DNA of 64,000 nt from Lucifuga dentata (Eukaryota > Chordata > Actinopteri > Ophidiiformes > Bythitidae), in assembly GCA_014773175.1 (NCBI GenBank), contig VXCM01002616.1:14140-78139 (forward strand), in the 5' to 3' direction. Positions 42,859 through 55,528 of this stretch are shown here, piece after piece. The notes beneath the pieces are model-generated. The model ran no database searches and was not told where the DNA came from. It saw only the letters and a program-made list of their open reading frames with translations. Both the position numbers and the translations under genes were made by a program. Each line of letters begins with the position of its first letter. Position 1 is the stretch's first letter.

Positions 42859-42989
42859 TCTACTCTTAACACAAACATGAAAAAAAAAAAAGAAAAGAAA
42901 AACTGGGATAAATAAATGGAGGGTNTCTACTCTTAACACAAACATGAAAAAAAAAAGAAAAGAAAAACTGGGATAAATAAATGGAGGGT
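42859..42989. other. Near-exact duplication flanking a single N (assembly gap)
   Basis: 42859-42924 and 42926-42989 match except for the A-run (12 versus 10 A), with N at 42925 between. The homopolymer difference fits sequencing error. Confidence 0.85.
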
Positions 42990-43824
42990 GGATTTGGGTT
43001 TGCAAAGAGAGTGACTTGTAATCTTAGTGTTTAACATGCATATTTCATGAGGAGTTATCGGCTGTATTGTATCTCAGAGGTAAGGGATATCAAGGCTTCA
43101 GATGAAATCCCAAAAGGGTTGGGGACACAATAAAAACTACTTTCTAGTGCTCTACCCATCAATCACCACAAGGCTTCTTCTGACAGTCAGCTATTTCTCA
43201 GTGTAATGAATTTATACAAACTTTCTGCATATAGAAGGAACAAGGACTTTCATTGGGAAACATGCATGTTGTCGCTCTCAGTAAAACAGTGAGGCATAAG
43301 GTTTTCATAGATCAAACTACTGATCCAGAAACTGTTCCTTCAACCCCCCCATACAGCAGTAAAACAAAGACAATTTGCAGGATGGGGATATACATCAGCA
43401 TTTTTAACTTATTGTTTGGTTCATTTTGGCTTCCAGGGATTCAAAACATCTACTTGTAGCTTTAGCACTTAGTTCTGTTAGGAATTTGGGAGCTTACTTG
43501 CAAGCTACATGCATTTCTGGTGACCACAAAATAGCATTCCCAAAGGGCCCTGTGAAACAATATCAATGTTGAGGCCTTTCCATTGTCTGTTTCCTACAAA
43601 CTACTTTACTTGATGTCCGTCTAAGGTGTCATGGAAAAAAATGCTGGTATTTCTGACACAGGAAAAGGCTTCACGGTTAACAAGAACATTGTACTTTATG
43701 TTAAACATCTGCAGAAAAATACTACATTCATTCAGAAATTGATTTATAAGATAAATACAAGGTCTAGAGCAGGTTATAGATCAACATGTATGTATACATA
43801 CAGTATATATCTGTATATACTTAC

Positions 43825-43923
43825 AAAGATTCTGTGCTGTCTTGGGATCCAGGATACGAAGCTCTTTTGCCTTTTTCTTGAATTGTGGCATTCGTTCATC
43901 ACTTTCATCCACATCTTTTCTCA
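43825..43923 (-). CDS. diaph2: diaph2-like formin, FH2 exon (lasso/linker to knob), exon A
   Basis: Interior coding exon of 99 nt, the most upstream formin exon in the window. The acceptor is a T-rich tract ending CTCTAG and the donor is GTAAGTAT. It starts with the last two bases of a codon and ends with one base, T, of a serine codon completed in the next exon. The 32 full codons begin RKDVDESDERMPQFKKK, a charged linker, and end KELRILDPKTAQNL. That ending is the conserved entry to the FH2 knob, and the form with ELRILDP fits DIAPH2 better than DIAPH1 (ELKVLDS), as recalled from family knowledge. FH2 domains dimerise head to tail, bind actin barbed ends, and nucleate and elongate filaments under Rho control. 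The acidic/basic linker differs from mammalian DIAPH2, as expected for this variable stretch. Phase and content join perfectly to exon B. Confidence 0.9.
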
Positions 43924-46900
43924 CTAGAGGAAAAAAAAGTGATTTCAGCATTAAATATATTGTCATTTTGTAAATGATATGCTTTGCAAAAAGAGACTAT
44001 AGTTGGCTCTTTAATTAGTGTTAACTTGACTGTTTTCAGCATGTAACCAAAGAAAACCTAATGTTTTTATTGAAATAGTATTCATAAATACCATTTCAGG
44101 ATCTCCCACAATAATATCAATAAATACTTCACATATATGAAGAAGCAAATACATTTATTCATAATAAGATACACATTAACAGTGCACCGTGACACCTAAC
44201 AACGGATGGCATGAACCCATTAAAATCATAGCTACCATTTCAGCAAACTTCTACCTCTGTTCCATTTTAATTTTCTCTTCATAAAAGAGAACAACTTAAT
44301 CCAACCATCAAGATGCAATTTTACTACTGCTGAAATATTTGGCAGGAATTAAACTGATCCACTTAGTGATGTGTGTAATATACAGACATTTGAAATAACA
44401 ATCTAAACAAAAATGTCACACAATGTAAGGACAACAATATCATTGTCATGGCCAGCATAATATTAAATGGTCACACCATTGTTTAAGAAAACTGGTTGCA
44501 TCTGATATAACATGAAATTGTTAAAAACTGGATGCATCACAATAAAGTCCCCTTTAACATTACCCTGAAACCACATAATGTGGAATATTATCTGTCATAG
44601 CATCGGAGCATTGTCCTGTGGATGACTTTTCCCTTTTCATTTGTTTGTGTGTGTGCCAACATTTCTTTGGCTGTGACAGTGGGTAGATGTTTGATAAATA
44701 CAGCTTCTTCCCTCAGGCCCAGTCTGTCAACCTGCGGAAGCCAAGGAGATAACTGCAACAATGCACCAATCCTAGAAAGTGCCACAAAGTCACTATTACA
44801 TAAAAAAGTGGTCAGAGTGAAAGGACCTTTATTTTATGATGGAGACATTACTGAACCTGCACGCCAAGTGTCAGTAAATATTACTTACACATTACTTATA
44901 TCAAACTAGTATGAAAACAGAATTGTACACGTACAGAACACAAAACATCAGAGAACTCATTTAAACAAACAGAACTGTGAAAAAAGAGAAGAATGAGTTT
45001 GAGAAAGATAGTGTTGAATTTAACAGAGGAAGCAGCAATGGGAGTGTGGAGAGGATACTCCTCAGACCCTTTACTCCCCTACTGATGGCTTGTGGGAGAG
45101 GCAGTTCATAATGCTGCTAATCATCAGAACTGCTCTGTTTAAGTTCCAAGGTGGGATTCTCCCAGGATACTTAAAACAAACAATCTGCTCCCCTTGCGCT
45201 ATCATGCATATCTGAGGAATTAATCTAAGAGCCAACATCTCCTGGGCAGCCAAAAGAGCTAATGGAGAAGGCACTGTCCGTGCAGTTAACACATGACTTC
45301 AGGGATGAAATTATTTACTCTATAATGTCAACCTAAAATGGATGGAAGTATGCTCCTCTGCTACAGCATCAGGGCTTAAATTTCTCTCAGCTTCTTTGCT
45401 TTGGTTACACTATGACCTACAGTAAAGGCTATTCCGAGCATAAGACAGAAAAAACTGCTGCGCCTACATTTAAAGGAAGCAAATTATTCAGTGACTTGTA
45501 CTTAGAATTATTTTGTGTTGATAGGAGCCTTTGAGAAAAGCGGGGAGTGGTTGCAAGTGAATATAGGAGAAGTTGCAAGGGCATGAATCTGAAGTGCAGA
45601 TGTTTTACCAGCACACCAAATCAATAATGATGATCAGGTAAAAAAAAAAAAAAAATGNAAAAAAAAAAAAAAAATGTAAAGGTAATGATCACACACAAAT
45701 CATTGACATGGAGGAAGTTTTGACCTCTCACAGCAACAGTTTGACAGCTTGCGTCTGCTGTGGGCCAACTGGAAGGGAAAAGTGTTGTTGAAAGCAAAGC
45801 AGATGACGATGACCTTGTGAACTGCTCACATATCAATAACATCTGAATAACTGGCATACTGAAGTGAGCAAAATATTGATGATGGAGTCTGTGGCTAAAT
45901 AGTTGGTGGAATTGTTTGGAGACCAAACTTTCCAGAAGTGGATAGGGCACTTTTCATATTTCAGTCTGACAGTGAAAGACAAAGACTAGTCCAAGTACAC
46001 TTTGTGAAGCATCAAGTTTTGGCTCATGGAGTTATCCAAAACACAAGGCCGCATCTGAGTGCCTTGCAGTTAAAGATGTCAAATCCAAATATGCAAGAAA
46101 CATAACCAGTTCACCCCACACTGCCCAGGACAAAAAGAACGAATGCTGTCAGCTCGACAGCTGGCGCCAGTGTGTGTGTGTGTGTGTGCAAAAGAGTAAT
46201 AAAATGTTTATTTATAGATACACTACTTGGGCAAAAGGAAATGTGCACAGAGATTCCCCCNCCCAATTCCATGAACCAGTTGCCTTAGTTTTTCCTTCAG
46301 AAACTGATGTACTTTTTCTTTTATCTACTCCAGGTTATGGAAATTCTAACTTTAAAATGACAGGTATATTTGAGACCATTGGTAACACAGCTTGTTGTGA
46401 CTTTGTCCGGTACTTCAGTACTGTATAGTATTTCCCACATTCAGGGTCAGAAACACTTTACAGATGAAAAGAGCATTAATCACCTCTTAACACATCCTTC
46501 TAACAATGACAACACAGCCACACAGGCATTATACCCTTAACATCCTGACTCAAATACATAGAATCAATCTTTTTTTTGTCTTTAAACTCTAGCATAATGG
46601 CAAGGATCCAAGGAAATATGCTGGGTTTCTTATGTGGCAAGAGACAGTCAAAGAAACTGGAGAGCCAGCAAAAATAAAACATCAGGAAACAATGATCTCC
46701 CTCTGAGGATGCTCCACAGACAGAGGGCACATTAAACTGAGGAGGAGAATTTGGCTGCTAGTGGTTCTACATCATTCTCCTCAACCTCCACTCTCTTTCC
46801 TTCACTACTACTTGAATCTCTCACCTAGGCACCTCACACTCTCAGCTGGGTGCTCTTAGCCCATTCGTCAATGCCTCAGCTGCCTTCACCCTCACGCCCT

Positions 46901-48182
46901 GGGCCCTACACTATCTCAAATTAAATAGAAAAACAGCGCCTTTAATAATCTGAAACAGGCATGTTCCTTTCTGATACCATCCTATACAGCTTACAGCTCT
47001 CCCGCTGGCCGCTGTGAAGTGGCATCAGTTGGCATCAGTGCTTTTGAAATGATACTGCTCATGCAAATGTGTGTGGAGAAATGTACCAAGGAAATATAAA
47101 TACTTAACTCTTCACATTGATTTTCCTGTCATGCATTAACTTACAAGGGTGAAGAGTTTTGAGAAAAACAGCAGAGAGGGAGTGTTTCACAACCATGTTT
47201 TAACAAAAACATAAAACATTCACTAAAAGCATATCATGAAACAACTCTCTGGTGAATGCAACAGTTATACATTCCATTAACTGAGGGGGAGTCAAAGTCT
47301 TCTCAGTGCCAAAAGAGTCAAAAAAATTGATAGTGGGTTCATTAAAAAAAAATACATGAATAAAAACAAATCTGGCTTATTAAGGATTACTTGGCTTCTC
47401 TGTTAAGCCTTCTCTGTAGGCTTTGGACTGAGGTATACTCTCGGGAGGCTCTGTGATAACAAGAGTTCTCCAACACTTGGACATCCAGTCTGTTTGCTGG
47501 CCCAGAATCACTATCTTGGTTGTCTTCCATGTGATATCTCCCTTAAGACGTCCATAAAACCCAGGGCATTATAAAGCTAAACACTACCACATGTTCACTT
47601 CCGGACATAGACCATCCGGCTGAGCCCTGCCACCACACACCATAAAGTGAGCGGGCCATGAAAAGAAATAAAAGAAACTGCAGATGACAGGTCTTCAACA
47701 AACATATTTAAAGCCAAAGCAACACAGAGTGGAACAGACAATGTGGAGTCTGGCCCTCTACGAGGCAATTTATTCCTTCATATGTGCAATCTGCCTGCAA
47801 ACATGTGCCCTGTCTTCCATTTCAGGGACTCACACTGAGGACTGAGCTGCTAGAGAACCGCCAGCCCATCTAAAGCAGATGGATTCTGGGGAAGAATCAC
47901 TGGCCTCAGCCATCTCTGCTGCACTAACATACCAATTCCACGGTAAAAGAAGTAAAGTATACTTGTTGTGTACACACTAAAATACCACAAAATTATGAAC
48001 ACCATTAAGGAAAGCCAATACAGCAGTCTTTCCTTTTTTTTTTTCCTTTTTTCTTTTTTTTACAAAGATCATCACATTTATGTTTTGTTGACTGTGATGG
48101 AGAGGCATTTAATCCAATCTCTGTTGGTTTTTCAAGCTGTACATTGTGATGTATTGTACTGGACTGCATTATATTTAAAGTT

Positions 48183-48241
48183 GTTTCTAATACTTTGTCC
48201 AATCTCACATACAAATACAAGATGGGCAAAATATTAGAAAC
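48183..48241. repeat. inverted repeat, 18-bp arms
   Basis: GTTTCTAATACTTTGTCC and GGGCAAAATATTAGAAAC pair with two mismatches across a 23-nt spacer. The arm sequence resembles ends seen in fish non-autonomous DNA elements. Confidence 0.6.
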
Positions 48242-49621
48242 TGTAACACGTGTAATCTTTTCAGCTGGAAATTACCAAACATCTGCCAAAGAACTCTTGT
48301 TATCACAGAGCCTTCCAAGGAAAATCATCTATCTTGTGTTCCCAGCTGCTCTTCTGTAATAATTTCCCCAGTTTCCCCAAGAGGACACTTACAAATTGCT
48401 CTACTCTGAGTTTGTGCTGAGAATTGGTTCCATACATGTTATTTTGTATTGAGATGTGTAGACAGGGTAGGCCAGGTCTTAGTTTGAATTTCCTTTTCAC
48501 CAGTTGCCTACAGTTCAGTTGTGTGCTGGCACAATATTTAGCTGAAGAATGAAGGACATAATAACAAGTCATAAATATGATGGAATGTCATGTCTCTGAA
48601 GTACGCATTAATACTAAACAAACAAAGACAAAATTCAACAATAAAAACAAGTTAAAGTGTGAAGTACAACCCATTAAAATAGAGAGTCTGTGGTTACAGA
48701 ACTGATTGGCTTTAAGCCAGAAGTTGAATTTGGAAGCTCTTCATGTGATTTTGCATTCCACTGAGTGTGAGCTTTAACAGAAAAAGCTCACTGCTAAAAT
48801 GCATTGCAAAGAAAGGACATAACGCTATCTCTTAAGGAAGATAGTTTATCACATTTTTTAATGTTACAACAAACAAACAGTTTATTTACATTTTTATAAA
48901 TAAGGCACAATTGAATATTTTTTGTGATCGCATGTCTTTTTTTTGTATCTACAATTTTAAATTAAATTTTAATCTTAAATTGTTGTCTTCATTTTCTTGT
49001 ATCACTCCATTTAGCCACTAATTTGAAATATTATATGATATCAAAGTCAATATAAAGCTTTAGTCAAATGGACCACTTTTCTGTACCCAATGAAAGCTTT
49101 GCTTGCACGTTCTTACCAAGCATTTAAACACATTAAACTGTCATTAAGCTGTCATGTTCTTAAAGTTCACTGCCTTTGAACTGCTGTATCTCTTTCATTT
49201 TCAACCATGAAAAAACAGAAAACAGATGTGAAGCTCTCCCTTAAAGATGAAGGTGAAAACATGAGTGCTCCATGTACAAATAAAATGCAGCATGAGGCAA
49301 GTCAGAGTGAAAGAAGCCTTTGCTAAATGTCCATTAGTCTGATGTCATCTGGAATAATAACTCGGTCCTCCCAAAATAGATCTTAAAATAACAATTGATC
49401 TGTGAAATCCAGCTGTGACTAATTTCTAACTTGGCTTGCCTAAGCAGTGGTCTCTTTCTCAACCCCAAAGACATACAGCCTCTCTATGCACGCCTTCTGC
49501 TTCCATGGATCTCAGAATGACGTTCCCACTTTCAAAAAAGCAAACATTTTGATTCAGGGACCTGAATTTGTCTCGGCTTGTCCTTTATTTGTAGCCTAGC
49601 AAACCAACAATGACCATATGC

Positions 49622-49645
49622 ATGTATATGTATATACATATACAT
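49622..49645. repeat. 24-bp perfect AT/GT palindrome
   Basis: The ATGTATATGTAT half is followed directly by its reverse complement. It lies in an alternating purine-pyrimidine stretch, so simple-sequence origin is likely. Confidence 0.8.
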
Positions 49646-52600
49646 CTATGTGTATATATACCGTATATTTCCCAGTTAGACCACTGTTTCCCAGGGTCTA
49701 AGTTTGACATAGACAGATTGCCGGAGCTGTGTTTTTTATTAAAAATACTCCTCAGCCCAAGGTGAACCATTAGAATGAGACTGCAGTTGGTGGGAGAGAT
49801 GGAGCTCTCAACCATGCAATCATCTTCATGCCTAATGATAACAAGGACTGGGGGAAAGTAGTTGATAATGATGATGAAACAGAGGACAGTGTATTAAGTA
49901 TGAGTGCAAGCACATTGCTGCGTGTCAAGTAAAACACCCTTCCAATTTTTTTTAGGAACTGTATTTTACTTAACATGTATGCGTGAACTCATTCATCCAG
50001 ACATGACTGTGCAGAGACTTTTTGAGCTCAGTAGTTTCATTGGGTCAGCTGTCCTCCCATATAAAAGCAGCTGGTTCTACTTATCCAAGGTCTCTAAATA
50101 AAAGGTGTGTGTGGGGGGCAGGATAAACCCCGCAGAGTAGCACTCTGACCTGTGGCCAGTAATGTTTTCAGTATGCAGGGAGAGGCTCAGCCCACGGATG
50201 AAGGTACACAGCTGGGCCTGGATCAGGGCCCAGTGGGAAAAACCCCTCCTCCTCTAATTGAGACATACACAGATCTCTTTTACTGATCCCACTCCCTGTT
50301 TCTATTCCAAGTGCAGATGAGGATTCCTCCAAAGGATTAACATTTCTTGTGAAATGTGTCCTTTTCTACCAAACGAGGAAAATAGGAGCAATCTTTCATA
50401 AAAGACAGATGCATTTCTGCTTTTAGTATCTTTCAGGTCACAAACCTTGCTTTGCACCAAAAAACAAAAGAAATAATTGAAAACAGACCATAAAGATGAA
50501 TTAAAATGAGAGCACACCTATTCCATTTTGAGCAAATGAAAATCGGATCATTATCAATGACCTGGGCCTTCGTACAACCATTTGACCAGTGTATTTAATC
50601 TGCGCACATCTGCAGAGTCCCGTTGCACTTTCTCTTGGAGGCAGAGAGTGTGGGAAGGTTCTGACTCTGCCTCTTAAACTGGTCATGGAGAAATGCTCCC
50701 AGGGGCATCGAATGCATTCAGTCTGACAGCCAATCAGTTCAAGGAACCCATTCCCTGGTTGTGCCAAGGTAGCTTGTTGTGACCCAATGGGCTTGGAGTG
50801 CTGGTGGAAAAGCACTAACTGATGGTTCAAATGGCTGCCCCTGGCACCCGCTAAATCCCAGTCATGCCGTCCAATTTAAAGCATACAGTTGACAATACTG
50901 AAAAAGCTAGGCTCATGTCACTGCGGGGGGATGAAGAACAAAGATCTGAGGCCAAGGCTGTTCCTTGGACAGCAGGAAGGAAAACTGATGTCCCTGTGGT
51001 ATCCGTTACCTCTCTCAGCACAATTCTACATAAGACTAAATCCAGAGAGATACTCCATACTATATGAAAAGATTTTAAAACAGGATAAGATTTAAAAACG
51101 ATTAGCTGTACTATTGGCAACCTTTAAATCTCTGGACAATGGTATTGTGCTTTGTAAATGTAATTTTCACTATTAAGTAGATTCAAGATGTAATTGATAC
51201 TGTCTACTGTAACAAAACTGCATGGTGTTTGTGACATGATTGTCCTATTTTGGAGTGTCAATGACAAACTTAAATGTAAATGGCTTCACATAAGCGGTAT
51301 GCAGGTAAATAGATGCAGCTTCAAAAAATATGCTCGAGTCTGCTCTTTTTACCGAGCAGCCGCGCCCCTAAGAGAGGTCTGAAATTGAAGTAGAGAGAGA
51401 GCAAAAGACAGCCATCTCTGCATATTCTCAGTGTTTTTTTCTCTTCATTCTCTCCCCCCNCCCCCACACACACATTTCATCGGAATAAAACTAACTGAAT
51501 TCCTGTGAAATTTGGTAAGACCTGAGAGTGTTAGCCCATCCTGAGCATATTAACCTGAGTGGAAAGGAGAGGTACCTGCTGCAGGTACAGAACTTTGTCC
51601 CATTTCTAACTGCAGCAGTGCACACACACAGTGCATGCACTATACTCACCAACAAGCATGTGCATGCGTGTGCGCACATCTTTGTGCTCTATGAACAGGA
51701 CACCAAAAAAATCACAAACAGAGAAATGTGTAGGTATTTCCTTTATGAAAATGGAGAAATTTCACTATATTATGGTCTGCATAGAGGCACTTTGCTAAAA
51801 AAGGAGACATCTGTCAGCCAATCAGACTGCTTGTTACAGGCGATAACAGCAATCTACAGCACATCTGCATACTGCATAAAATATCTTAAGTGCTTCCTTA
51901 TATGTTACATGTTATATGTTACTTATATGTTCTTATGTGTTACAGCTCAGCTGTATCTGCTGCAATCATATATTCACTTCCAGTTAGTTGCCTTTTGGCT
52001 TTGTTTAGGCCATAACCCTCTACACCTTTCACAATACATCTTGGATATGAAGTTACCATAGGTTTGTAAAGAACCTACCTTGTGACTAAGAACATTGACT
52101 GATGGGATAAATCTAACACAACTGCAAGCTGTTTTGGGGATTACTAATCAGAGTAGAAATCCATTCTTCATCCTGTTCACTGTTTAATAATAACCCAGCA
52201 TGTTAGTTTTAACATCTCAACAGATAGGTGTGTCTGCTAAGAAGAGAGTGATGCATGAAAAGCTGTCAAACAAGGAAAAGACGATCATGCTTATGTTTTA
52301 TTTTTAAGAAATGTGCTCAAGTATGGTCTCTTCTTTTTGTGAAGGTTAACCGATAGGTTGATCCAATTTGTCTATTGAGGCGTGAAAGGGCTTAAGAAAT
52401 ACTTCACATTTCTGGGCTGGAAAATGTCAAGGTTTGCTGAGGGATGAGGACAAGAGGAGGGGAAGATGACTTTTTCTTTTTTGGCAGCTTGACTCCATGC
52501 TTGTTAGCACCAATAGGTTTATCCTTGGCAATCAGCTCTGGGACAGATATATACAGCATAAATGTAAGTTCCCAATCACAGAAAAGACATCTGGTGCTAT

Positions 52601-55446
52601 GTCTACCACAAAATGCATGCATTGCTCCCCTCTACCACTCATATGCACACAAACACATGCTTAAAAATAAAAAGGGATTGGAAGTGTAATGTGATTGAGG
52701 CTGTAATAGCTGTCATCATGTAATTTGCCAATAGCTATTCTTTGTGCAACTGCTGGGGAACATGTTTTGCTGACATGAAGGTGTCAAAGCAGACATATCC
52801 TGATTAAATATGTACTACTCAGCACAAGAGAATACAGTTTAAAGGGAGTGGAGAAAAATACCAGCATAAAGTGTGAAACTCAGTTGTGACCTGTATTTAA
52901 ATCCCACCACATCAGTACTAAATACCTGGTAGTCTATTTTCTGTAAATATTCTGACCCTGTCAACATGATTCCATTAAAATATATTGTATATCATGACAT
53001 ACTTTCTATGACAGCACAGTTGCATACAATTTTTATAGTTGTTCTGTAGCTGATCCTGGTTGTGGTCTGTTGGCATCGATTGTTTGAGTTTGTCTTTGAA
53101 GACAGTTTTAAGACCTGTTTTCCCATCCATTTAGAAATTCATTCTAAACAGAATCCATGTAAAACAGAATCCCACCAAAATAAATAGTGAATGATGAAAC
53201 TTTCTGAAAATGAAATTAAAGTCTTTATCATCCCTATTTGTGGTTTTGTTCACATCTGACTTTTTTTTTTTATTTGTTTCAAGATAGTTTTAAGTTTGAC
53301 TGTTTCACACCANCCCCATCCAAAACTGAATCACAGTAATCTGACATTACCAAGTTCCTGGAGGACAATCCAAATCTTAGTCTGCACTCACAAATCAGTT
53401 CTCATACATTCTCAAACCCTTACTACAGACTGATTAAAGCTTCAGTTTCTGATTGAGTAATTTTCCCATTAACAAGCTTCCATATGGATGTTACTTTCAG
53501 TTATTTTTAGGTAAGTTTCAAGCCTTCTTGTTGTCCCCAGTCAGAGCTCCATCTGTGTTACAATCCAAAACAAAATTTGGCAAGAATAAGTAAGCCATGG
53601 AAAAACTGACTGCACTAAAATTGAGTAAGTTATAGCTTTGTCTTCTCTTCAATTTTCAATTTTCTCCAAGCAAACAAGACAAGGTCATGTCCACTACAGG
53701 CCACATATAAAAATCAGTTCAGTGATTTGGCTGAAAATTGAGCATAAACCTAATCATTACAGAAAGATAATGCTGACACTCATGTTTCCTCAAAGACATA
53801 AGAACACTGCTTGTGTACACTGTAATTTCAAAGAATACTGCAATGTGAATTTGGGTTAGGTATCATAGTACAGTATACTGTTTTTACAGCTATACATGTT
53901 GAGTTTAGATTTTAGTAACAGCTGATGCTAGTAAGAAAGACAAGAGTGAGAGGGAAAACAACATGATCATTTGCAATAACAAAGCTCTGCTCCAGCTAAT
54001 GTTGCACAGACTATCACCCAGATGGCCCCCCATCAAAAACACACTCACTCTCTACTTCTAGGAATCCTTATCCGTGGTTTTTATTTCCTCTCTCCCCCAA
54101 GAAATAAAACAAAAAGCAGGGGAGAAGTGCAGTCCATGACACTACATGCTGTATAGTACAAAGTGTAATCTCGATTACAATGATCCTTTGATAAATCAAT
54201 GAGTCAGGCTTAATGAGTGATAATGACAGACTTGCTGGCATGCTGTAGGGGCTCACCTGATGACTCAGGTAGCAGTGCTGTAATTGGATTCTTGACATTC
54301 GCTAGAGTGGAATTACAGGTATCCATGGTGTTGGGGGTCAAACTATTCAAGTCCAATCTGGCTCTTGGTGGGCTGATGTGTTTATGAGATCTGAACCCTG
54401 CTACCCTGCTGTCTGGATGACTTAGATGGGATTCTATATTAACCTGGTGGCAGTAAAAGGGATGTCGAGGCAGTGAGTCAGTCACTTAGTGATCAAGTTT
54501 GCCTTGTAAAATGAAGCCTGTGAGCAAATGGAGGATCCGATAAAAGACCATACTGCAGACCAAGACATTTGTGGGCATCAGTTGTTGCACTGATGACCTA
54601 CATTACACTATCAAATGAAATAATGGCATCAAAGCTAGTCACCTCAATTACTTAAAAAATAAATAATTTAAAAAAAAATCGACTTCTCCTTCCTACTTTG
54701 CCTAGCATCCATTTTCCCTCCGGTACTTAAGTATGAACAATTCAGACAGAAGGAAATGCATATGTGCAAGCTGTGGAGCTTAGAAGGCTGCAAGAAATCA
54801 TTTTATTGAAAGAAAATCTTTTATTGTCAGTGCAATGGGGAAAACTAAGGCGCTGCAATATGATAAAAGTAGAGCTCTTTCATAGTATGGCAGTAATCGA
54901 TAGAGACATTAAAATTAAACATGAGGAGGAAGTTGGAATGCTCAATTACTCATGTATCGCTCCTCCATGATTTTTAGATGAAAGTGACATTTAGTTGGAT
55001 TTATTCAGGTAGAGGCAATTTTGAAGAAGTATGATTCAGGAAAATAGTAAATATTGTGTTTTAGCAAAAGTATCCTTTAGTGAGTGGTTAATCTGAAAAT
55101 ACCAAGATGTCAAAAATGGTAAGGGCATCGATAGTGAAATGTGAAACAACACTGGACAGGACCCAAAATGCCCAGAGTAGGAAGTCAGTACAATATCCAT
55201 TAGGCTGCTGGGGCTTCATAGTTATTGGATAAAGGCAACTGGTGAAACATATACTTCATAGACGTTGTTGTGGTGACCTGATCAAAACCAAGCACAGCAT
55301 CTTCAGCTACTCTAAGCCTTTCAGCAGATAAGGTAGATGAAGGGAAACAGCATGTGGGCAAATACAGGTCCTATGGCATGTGCTGGTCATTGAAATACAT
55401 GTTTTCAATCTAGTTTATTTGACCTGGTCAGCCTCACACCATTCCA

Positions 55447-55447
55447 A

Positions 55448-55479
<32 letters not shown>

Positions 55480-55480
55480 C

Positions 55481-55527
<47 letters not shown>
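55447..55527. repeat. (CGCA)n to (CA)n microsatellite
   Basis: A tetranucleotide ACGC array of about nine units grades into (CA)n. Confidence 0.95.

Positions 55528-55528
<1 letters not shown>

Noticed and set aside
51528..52061. 177-codon open frame, plus strand
   Set aside because: Longest non-LINE frame, but the composition is Cys/Tyr/Leu-rich in a pattern typical of translated AT-rich intron. No family motif and no splice context.
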